Of a stretch of 64,000 nt of DNA, positions 57,508 through 64,000 are shown in pieces (position 1 is the stretch's first letter; the number at the start of each line of letters is the position of its first letter). Both the position numbers and the translations under genes were made by a program. Source of the stretch: Candidatus Fimenecus excrementigallinarum (lineage in GTDB: Bacteria > Bacillota > Clostridia > Oscillospirales > Acutalibacteraceae); the NCBI GenBank assembly GCA_018714805.1, contig DVMW01000024.1:124001-188000 (forward strand), written 5' to 3'. Under the pieces are notes generated by a model. That model did no database searches, had not been told where the DNA came from, and was given only the letters and a program-made list of their open reading frames with translations.

Positions 57508-58761
57508 TCAGCCGTTTCCCTTGTCTTTGCGTTTCTTTACGGCGCGGACAATCAGCGCCGCCGCCCCGCCGAGCACCACAAGTCCGCCGAGCGTGCCGAA
57601 CAGGGCGGGCAGGAACTTGGACTGGTATGCGCCGTAGCCGTGCTGGTCCTTGAAGACGTTCCACACGCGCGCGCAGCCCAAATCGTCATAGGTCAGCACC
57701 TCGGTCTCAAAGGTGGACAGGTCGTCCTCGTGCAGCGTGATGGTGCGCACGCCGCGGTAGTTGCCGTAGCTGTAAAATGTGCAGGCGGGCACGGCGACGA
57801 GCTCTATGCCCTCATACTCGCCCATAAAGTCGTTCGTGTGGTCGTGGCCGAAAAAGGCGCCGAGGATGTCGCCGACCGCAAGCCAGCTTTGGAACTGTCC
57901 GCCGTTGAAGTCGGGCGGACAGGGGGCCTCGCGCACGTCGCCCTGGGTCAGGTTGTCGGCCAGGTACCAGGTGTCGTGGAAGCTGCTGTTCCCGCGGAAC
58001 GCGCCCTTTGTGCCCTTTTCGACCGTTTTAAACATATCGTACACTTCCGGTACGATGATGTGCTGGAACAAAAGCGAGGGGACCGGCTTCCCGCCGTTTT
58101 GCGCCTTGAGCGCTTCGGCGGTGCGCTGGTACCAGGCGGTCTGGTCGGCGTGGACATAGCCGTAGCCGCCGCCCTCCTCTTCCGCCGCATAGGGGTTCGA
58201 GTCCATGCACCAGAGGTTAAAGACGGTCTTTTCCCCCGCGCTGTCCAAAATGGGCAGGTTGTAGTTGCAGTAGCCGGTCATCTCCTCGCCCGCGACGGCG
58301 ACGCAGGACGGGTATTTCTGGAAGCAGGAAAGCAGAAACGCCTTTGCCTCCTCCTCGGTCATGCCGACACCCTCGCTGCAAAGCCCCTCGTGGTCGTGGT
58401 TGCCGAACACAAGCGCAAACGGGATGCCGCGGTCGTCAATGGGCTTGGCGATGGCGTTCACGGCCTGCACCGTTTCCTCCTTGGTCACGCCGTTCCAGTA
58501 GCCAGCGATGTTGTCGCCCAAAAGGATGACAAGGTCCGGCGCGGTTTGGTCAAGCGCGGCGTTCAAAATGGCAAGGGTTTCTTTCTGCGGCTTGTTTGTG
58601 TCCTGCAGGTCCGCAAGGACTAAGATTTTGAATGTACCGTTGTGGAATTGCAAGGGTCCTACCTCCGTAGCTTGTGCCGATGCCGCCATGGGCAGCGCGC
58701 AAAGCAGGAGCGCCGCCAGCAGCAGGGAAATACATTTGCGTATACGTTTATTTGTTTTCAT
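57508..58761 (-). CDS. Exported metallophosphoesterase (calcineurin-like) with C-terminal membrane anchor
   Basis: Signal peptide (MKTNKRIRKCISLLLAALLLCALPMAASAQ); ILVLADLQDT, VILLGDNIAG, LVFGNHDHEG, FGHDHTND; C-terminal TM and KKRKDKGNG. Confidence 0.9.
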   Translation of the reverse strand: MKTNKRIRKCISLLLAALLLCALPMAASAQATEVGPLQFHNGTFKILVLADLQDTNKPQKETLAILNAALDQTAPDLVILLGDNIAGYWNGVTKEETVQAVNAIAKPIDDRGIPFALVFGNHDHEGLCSEGVGMTEEEAKAFLLSCFQKYPSCVAVAGEEMTGYCNYNLPILDSAGEKTVFNLWCMDSNPYAAEEEGGGYGYVHADQTAWYQRTAEALKAQNGGKPVPSLLFQHIIVPEVYDMFKTVEKGTKGAFRGNSSFHDTWYLADNLTQGDVREAPCPPDFNGGQFQSWLAVGDILGAFFGHDHTNDFMGEYEGIELVAVPACTFYSYGNYRGVRTITLHEDDLSTFETEVLTYDDLGCARVWNVFKDQHGYGAYQSKFLPALFGTLGGLVVLGGAAALIVRAVKKRKDKGNG

Positions 58762-59008
58762 TTTCTGCCTCTTTCTTTTCTGCGGCCTCCTCGGCCGCCT
58801 GCCGTTCGCGCTTTTGGCGGATGCGCCTGGGCGTGAGCTTGTAAAGCAGCGCGTCCACCTTGGCCCATTCGGCCTCGGCTTTTTCGGCGTCGGCCTCTAA
58901 GCGCGCCTCCATGTTGTAGTACATCAGGTTGCACCCGCAGTGCGGGCACTCGGGCTTTAAGTCGAAAACACGCAGCTTGCCGCCGCATTTCGGGCATTTG
59001 TTATCCAT
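58748..59008 (-). CDS. Small zinc-ribbon protein
   Basis: MDNKCPKCGGKLRVFDLKPECPHCGCNLMYYNMEARLEAD...; two CxxC knuckles and a charged helical tail. Confidence 0.78.
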   Translation of the reverse strand: MDNKCPKCGGKLRVFDLKPECPHCGCNLMYYNMEARLEADAEKAEAEWAKVDALLYKLTPRRIRQKRERQAAEEAAEKKEAENENK

Positions 59009-60476
59009 TGGCTTCCTCCTGCGTATGCTGCGCGGTCATTTCCTTCGACAGCTTCTCGCGGTGCTCGCGGATGTCCGCCTGGATGCGTTCGAGCTTCTTG
59101 CCGTCCAGGTCATAGAACGCGTACGGAATGAGCGAAATGAGGCTGAGCACCTGCGGAATCATCGTAACCAGCGCCCACAGCCACAGCCGCGTGTTGACGC
59201 CGCTCGTCTCCACCAGCACCATGTCCGCACCGACCTCCTGCAGGCCGATAAACGGGATAATCAGCGTTGCAATGCCGGTGCTCAAAGAGCCGGTCAGCTT
59301 GCTGATGAAGGTCAACAGACTGAAGGTCATGCCCTCGTTGCGCTCGCCGGTTTTCCACTCCATGTAGTCGACCGTATCGCCGACCATCTTGGTCGGCACG
59401 ACCATGGAAATGCTCGAGACCGCGCTCGTAAAGAAGCCCTGCAGGCTTAAAAGCGGGACGATAATCCGCGGGTCGGTGTAGCTGCGGAAGCCGAGGAAGA
59501 AGATGACGGTCGTCACAACGGCTTTAATCAGCGCAATGCGGATGACAATCTGCTTCGAGGTCCACCGCTTTTCAAACCACGGGATTAGCAGATAGGCGAA
59601 AAAGCCCATGACCGTGCCGGGAATGCCCGCCAGAATGGACAGGCTCGCAATCCCTAAGGAGAGCTTATAGTAGTATTGCGTAAAGACGTCCGCAATGCCG
59701 CCCACGGTGCCGAGGATGTTGGACAGGACGATAAGCAGCAGCGGCTTGTTTTTGAAAAGGAAGCGGAAGCAGTCCAGGAGCTTGGGCTCGTCGGCGCTTT
59801 GCACGGCGCGTTCCCGGGTCTTAAGCCCGCCTAAGAAGAACAGGACCATGCCGACCGTCGCGGCGAGCGTCCCCATAAAGAGGAATACCTGCTTTAAGTC
59901 CCAGCCGATGGTGCCGGCGGTGCTCAAATCGATAAAGATGGGAATCGCAATGCCGACCACGCCGCCGATGATGCTCGACAAAAACCGCGCCGAGGTAATG
60001 CAGCGCGAACGGTCGCCGGGGCTCGGCGAAATCGCGGCGGAAAGACCCCAGAAGGGGATGTCGCCAATCGTGTAGAAAAACTCCCAGACGAAATACGTAA
60101 TCCACATATACACAATCTTCGCCATGGTGCTTTCCACGCCCGACAGGAACTGCGCCCCGCCGAAAAAGACGACGGTCGCAATCCCCAGGGGAATCGGCAC
60201 GAACAGCAGGTACGGGCGCAGCTTGCCGTAGCGTGTGCGCGTCCGGTCGACGATGCTGCCCATGAGCGGGTCGTTGAAGGCGTCCCAAAGCCCCAAAACA
60301 AAGACCATCAGCGTGACGGCCTCGCTCGGGATGCCGAATACGGTGACCAGATAAAACGTCAGCTGCGAGCGAATCAGGTTGTAGCCAATCACCTGACCGC
60401 CGTTGGCAACGCCGTACAGCACCGTTTCCTTGACGCCGACGTAGCGGCGTTCCTTTGCGGCTTCTGCAGCCTGCAT
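59001..60476 (-). CDS. GPH-family (glycoside-pentoside-hexuronide:cation) sugar symporter / MFS
   Basis: LGLWDAFNDPLMGSIVDRTRTRYGKLRPYLLFVPIPLGIATVVFF signature; 12 TM-like segments. Confidence 0.9.
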   Translation of the reverse strand: MQAAEAAKERRYVGVKETVLYGVANGGQVIGYNLIRSQLTFYLVTVFGIPSEAVTLMVFVLGLWDAFNDPLMGSIVDRTRTRYGKLRPYLLFVPIPLGIATVVFFGGAQFLSGVESTMAKIVYMWITYFVWEFFYTIGDIPFWGLSAAISPSPGDRSRCITSARFLSSIIGGVVGIAIPIFIDLSTAGTIGWDLKQVFLFMGTLAATVGMVLFFLGGLKTRERAVQSADEPKLLDCFRFLFKNKPLLLIVLSNILGTVGGIADVFTQYYYKLSLGIASLSILAGIPGTVMGFFAYLLIPWFEKRWTSKQIVIRIALIKAVVTTVIFFLGFRSYTDPRIIVPLLSLQGFFTSAVSSISMVVPTKMVGDTVDYMEWKTGERNEGMTFSLLTFISKLTGSLSTGIATLIIPFIGLQEVGADMVLVETSGVNTRLWLWALVTMIPQVLSLISLIPYAFYDLDGKKLERIQADIREHREKLSKEMTAQHTQEEANG

Positions 60477-60515
60477 AAGCGTTCACTCTCCTTTATATCC
60501 ATGACGGCCGAGCCG

Positions 60516-61481
60516 TCAATTTTCCGTATATATCGGCGCGCACACCGCAAGCAGCGTGCCGGGCGTTTCGTCCGTGTCGCCCCAAAGCGTCGCGGCGTAC
60601 CAGCCGCCGGCACGAACGTGCAGGCGCGCTTCCTGCACCGCGTCGGAGACCGGTATGCGCAGGGCCTCGGTCAGTCCGTTTGTATAGACCCGGATTTCCC
60701 GCGGGACAAAGCGGTCCTCGCCCATGGCCCGTGCGCGCGTAAGGTCCGTCCGGAACCAAACCGGCAAGTCGCCGGGCTTTACACAGTCGCCGGACGTCTG
60801 CCCGGCCGCGGTTTCCACGGTGAACAGCGGGCCGGCCGAAACAACCGTCCGCCCGGCTTTTATCGCCTGCTTCATCCCGGCCGCCGTCAGCGGCGCCGGG
60901 CAGCGCAGGTAGGTGCACGCGCTCGGCAGCAGGTTGCCCGCAAGCCGGTGCCAGTCGCGCCCGAAGGTGGGCGCTATATGGAACCCGCGGTCCAAAAGCG
61001 ACGTCCACAGCCGGATGGCGCGGGAATTGGGGATGTTTAGCTTCGGCACGCCCTCCGACCAGATTTCCAGATAATCGACCAGCGACCAGTCGCGCACGCG
61101 GTAGTCCCAATGCCCGCCGGTGCAAATGGGCGTCCCAAGCTGAAACGGGTGCGCAATGCCGCAGACGCCGCCGTTTTCGCGGACGGCGCGCAGCTTCTCG
61201 TCTATGGCGTCGGGGCGCGCGTCGCGCCAATCCACGTACCGCGCGCAGTCGAGCACCGGCATATGCCCGAAATACGTCGTCCACTCCATGCCGCCGAGCA
61301 CCACGGGGTCGCGGCTTTGCCGCGCTTGCAAACAGCCGGCGGTCGTGTTGTGGTCCGTCAGCGCCACGCCGTCCAAAAGCCGCCCGCGCGCGGCGTCCAA
61401 AAGCGCGGGGACGGTAAACGCCCCGTCGCTGTGTACGGTGTGGCAATGCAGCTCGCAGGCGAACCAGCGTTCAGCGTCCAT
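60516..61481 (-). CDS. PHP-domain metal-dependent phosphoesterase, CehA/McbA-like
   Basis: ACELHCHTVHSDGAFTVPALLDAARGRLLDGVALTDHNTT (HxHT...DH) PHP motifs; no signal peptide. Confidence 0.85.
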   Translation of the reverse strand: MDAERWFACELHCHTVHSDGAFTVPALLDAARGRLLDGVALTDHNTTAGCLQARQSRDPVVLGGMEWTTYFGHMPVLDCARYVDWRDARPDAIDEKLRAVRENGGVCGIAHPFQLGTPICTGGHWDYRVRDWSLVDYLEIWSEGVPKLNIPNSRAIRLWTSLLDRGFHIAPTFGRDWHRLAGNLLPSACTYLRCPAPLTAAGMKQAIKAGRTVVSAGPLFTVETAAGQTSGDCVKPGDLPVWFRTDLTRARAMGEDRFVPREIRVYTNGLTEALRIPVSDAVQEARLHVRAGGWYAATLWGDTDETPGTLLAVCAPIYTEN

Positions 61482-61938
61482 GCTCGTCCACCTCCGCGTC
61501 CACCTTTAGCGTGCAGTCACAGCTTTGTGTGACCAGCGCATGGATGTTGAGCATTACCCGCCACACGCCCGCAGGCAGCTTCCCCGGCAAAAACCCGGGC
61601 GACGCCGCGTCTTCCGTCAGGAAATGCGCCTGCACGTCGTCCTGCCGGTGCGCGCAGCCGCGAAACCCGTTCGGGTCGTCAAGCGACACGGTCACCAGGT
61701 TCTTCAGCGGCAAAAAGTGCGTCCAGTCCGGGTACTGCGCGGCAAATTCGCCCGCGTCGCGCTGCAGGCACGCCTCGATAAGCGGCCGCGCCGCTTCCCC
61801 GTCCAGCGTTTTCGGCGCGTAGGAAAAGCGGATGTCGAGCCGCTTTGTATGCGCGGGGACCGAAAAGGAGACGGCCAGGTTCGTTTTTTCGCTTGCGCGC
61901 AGCAGGTGCGCGTCGGTCGAAAGCAGCGTCTGCGTCAT
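61471..61938 (-). CDS. Stand-alone beta-sandwich-like protein resembling the N-terminal domain often fused to CehA/McbA hydrolases
   Basis: LAVSFSVPAHTKRLDIRFSYAPK ... VSLDDPNGFRGCAHRQDDVQAHFLTEDAASPGFLPGKLPAGVWRVMLNIHAL; overlaps PHP gene by 11 nt. Confidence 0.65.
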   Translation of the reverse strand: MTQTLLSTDAHLLRASEKTNLAVSFSVPAHTKRLDIRFSYAPKTLDGEAARPLIEACLQRDAGEFAAQYPDWTHFLPLKNLVTVSLDDPNGFRGCAHRQDDVQAHFLTEDAASPGFLPGKLPAGVWRVMLNIHALVTQSCDCTLKVDAEVDEHGR

Positions 61939-62900
61939 ACGGTCTCCTCAAGCGTTTTGTCCATAAAGGCTTCCATGGTCTGCAAGTAAAGCTTCGGCGC
62001 GGTGTAATAGCTGCGCGCATGGACGGCGCCCGGGACGGACAGCTTCTCTTTTTTGGAGGCGCACGCGTCGTACAGCTCATCCATCATGAAGTACGGCACA
62101 AAGCGGTCCTCTTCCCCGTGGATGAACAAAATCGGCGCCTTGGCGTGCCGGACGGCGTCTTTGGGCGACGCGTCGCGGAACGAATAGCGGCAGAAAACCT
62201 TGCAATAGAGGTTGCAAAGCGGCAGAAGCGGGAAATCCGGCATATGGAAGGAGGTGTGCAGCTGGTAGGAAAATTCCGCCCAGGCCGACGTGTACCCGCA
62301 GTCCGCCACAATGCCGCGCACCGCCGTGCCGGCCGTGTGCGGGCTCATGAGCATTACGGTTGCCGCGCCCATGGAAACGCCCAAAAGGAAAATGGGCGTG
62401 TTGGGGAAGCGCTCCTCCAGGTAACGCACCCAAAGGTATGTATCGCGCGATTCGTGCGTGCCGTACCCCATGAATTTGCCGTCGCTGTCGCCGCAGCCGC
62501 GGTGGTCGGGCATCAAAACGATATAGCCGTCGCGGTAGAGGTCGGGCGCGGTGAAGCGAAATTCCCGCAGCCCCGCGCTCCTTGCCCCGTGGCAGGCAAG
62601 CACCGCCCGGCCGTTTGGCTTTTCGGGGACAAGCAGCCGGGCGACAAGCTTCGCGCCGTCGGGCGCCGTCAGAGTAAGCGTCTGCAGCGGCAGGGCGCAC
62701 AGCTCGTCCAAAGCGGCTTCGGCCGCGGCCTCATACGCCTCGTCGCGCACGCCGCCGCCCGCAATAACCTTGCCAAGGAATTTCGGCAGCTGCAAGGTCT
62801 TGCGCCAGACAAGCTGGTTGAAGATAAAGCCGCAAAGCAGCAAAAGCAGCGCCAAAAGCGCGGCAAGCGCAAGCAGGATACCGAGCAATACGTCGTTCAT
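61935..62900 (-). CDS. Membrane-anchored alpha/beta hydrolase
   Basis: N-terminal TM; AVLACHGARSAGLREF, VLMPDHRGCGDSDG, IFLLGVSMGAATVM, ILFIHGEEDRFVP. Confidence 0.88.
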   Translation of the reverse strand: MNDVLLGILLALAALLALLLLLCGFIFNQLVWRKTLQLPKFLGKVIAGGGVRDEAYEAAAEAALDELCALPLQTLTLTAPDGAKLVARLLVPEKPNGRAVLACHGARSAGLREFRFTAPDLYRDGYIVLMPDHRGCGDSDGKFMGYGTHESRDTYLWVRYLEERFPNTPIFLLGVSMGAATVMLMSPHTAGTAVRGIVADCGYTSAWAEFSYQLHTSFHMPDFPLLPLCNLYCKVFCRYSFRDASPKDAVRHAKAPILFIHGEEDRFVPYFMMDELYDACASKKEKLSVPGAVHARSYYTAPKLYLQTMEAFMDKTLEETV

Positions 62901-63805
62901 GGGGACACCTCCGGCGTTTGTACAGGATAAAGCCGCAAATTGGACAGCATGATTTTTTCACACAGCGCGCCATCCATGAAATCGAGCAAAAACCAGCCCT
63001 GCGCGCGGTCGGTCCGCAGGGGATAGGCGGCAAACGCGGCGTTGACGGGGACGGCGGTCCGCGCCGGGATGCGCGGCCGGCCGCAGGTGCTTAAAAAATG
63101 CAGGCAGATGCGGTTCTCGCCGGGCGCGGCGCAGTCCAAAAACGGCTTCGCGGCGCGCTGCCATTTGACCGCGGGCGGCAGGCGGTAGCGGTCCTGTATG
63201 TCGGCGCTCGTGCGCTCGCTTAAGCGGATGTGCACGGGCTCGGTGCGCCTGCGCGCGCCCTGGTCGGGCCAGTTTGAAAAGTCCAGCCCGCATTTTTCGC
63301 GGGTCTCAAACGACTGCGGCCGGCCGCAGCGGCGCAAAAGCACCAGCTTCCCGCGGCACTCTGCAAGGCGCGGCACGCGGTTTTCCAAAAACCAGCGGCC
63401 GGGGTCCGGACGTATGAACCGCTCGTAAAAGACGGGGAAAAAGTCCGCCGGCTCCTTCCCGCGGTCCGACTTGACGCTTAAGACCAGCGTTTCGCGCGGG
63501 TGGGCTTCTAAAAATTGCAGGCACAGCGCAAGCACGTCGCCGAACAGCAGCCGGCGGGTGCGCGTCTCGTCCGTAAAGCAGTCGGCGCGGCTGTGCACAA
63601 GGAAGAAGCGCCCGCCCTTCAAAACCAGCCGCAAGTCCAAAAGCCGAACGCCCGCGCGCAGCTGCTGTGCGACGGAAAGCGCCTGACATTGCGCAATGCG
63701 CCGCAAATTGCAAAAAGCCGTCGCGCTGTCATGCGTTCCGGCTAAATGGATTTCGGAAAGAAAAAGGTCGTCCGCGAGCGCGGGCAGGACCGCTTGGGCC
63801 TCCAT
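62897..63805 (-). CDS. PI-PLC X-domain-like phospholipase C/phosphodiesterase
   Basis: SEIHLAGTHDSATAF, QLRAGVRLLDLRLVLKGGRFFLVHS, LVLSVKSDRG: bacterial PI-PLC-type catalytic His/Arg/His context; no signal peptide. Confidence 0.8.
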   Translation of the reverse strand: MEAQAVLPALADDLFLSEIHLAGTHDSATAFCNLRRIAQCQALSVAQQLRAGVRLLDLRLVLKGGRFFLVHSRADCFTDETRTRRLLFGDVLALCLQFLEAHPRETLVLSVKSDRGKEPADFFPVFYERFIRPDPGRWFLENRVPRLAECRGKLVLLRRCGRPQSFETREKCGLDFSNWPDQGARRRTEPVHIRLSERTSADIQDRYRLPPAVKWQRAAKPFLDCAAPGENRICLHFLSTCGRPRIPARTAVPVNAAFAAYPLRTDRAQGWFLLDFMDGALCEKIMLSNLRLYPVQTPEVSP

Positions 63806-63964
63806 GGCGTACACCTCTTTCCGTATCATAGCGTATTTCCCGCAAAAAAGCAATCATTTCCACAAGAAATATTTTTGAAATCCGCGAATTATAGAGGTTC
63901 TGCATAACGAACGCCGGCCGGCTTTGGGGGTTCCCTTTGGTTCGGGTGAAAAAGCGCACAAAAA

Positions 63965-63984
63965 AACGCCCCGCAGGGCGTTTT
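63965..63984. terminator. Terminator-like hairpin at right window edge
   Basis: AACGCCCCGCAGGGCGTTTT. Confidence 0.55.
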
Positions 63985-64000
63985 GGGCGGCTACAGCTTG

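Overview
This 64 kb window looks like a single chromosomal segment from a high-GC, spore-forming Clostridia/Oscillospiraceae-like Firmicute. The taxonomic call is inference from the spoIIA operon, Firmicute-type gene order and strong Shine-Dalgarno sequences. Most of it is housekeeping: relA/spoT (partial), recJ, a CapD/FlaA1-like epimerase, ilvE, hflX, spoIIAA-spoIIAB-sigF, rubrerythrin plus a 39-aa rubredoxin, nnr/acpS, nagB, fhs, alaS, HIT-comEC-holA-rnmV-asparaginase, yebC, uxaC, tRNA-Thr(CGT), miaB-YlbF/RicA-mutS-mutL-miaA, then HlyD-like-yggS-sepF-divIVA-lspA-rluA-type, and a split transketolase. I found no CRISPR array, prophage, IS element or rRNA. The best candidate for an undescribed system is a tightly coupled eight-gene minus-strand operon (54441-63805). 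It encodes a PI-PLC-like enzyme, an alpha/beta hydrolase, a stand-alone beta-sandwich-like protein, a PHP/CehA-type phosphoesterase, a GPH sugar transporter, a zinc ribbon, a membrane-anchored metallophosphoesterase and a GH38 alpha-mannosidase. This composition suggests uptake and breakdown of a phosphorylated mannose- and/or inositol-containing glycan; the substrate is speculative. Other points of interest are a ComEC whose C-terminal metallo-beta-lactamase domain has lost its metal ligands, a secreted cohesin-like protein with five Cys-rich C-x2-C repeats behind a perfect sigma-A promoter, and an orphan HlyD-like adaptor inside the division gene cluster. Many long antisense ORFs in the track are high-GC artefacts.
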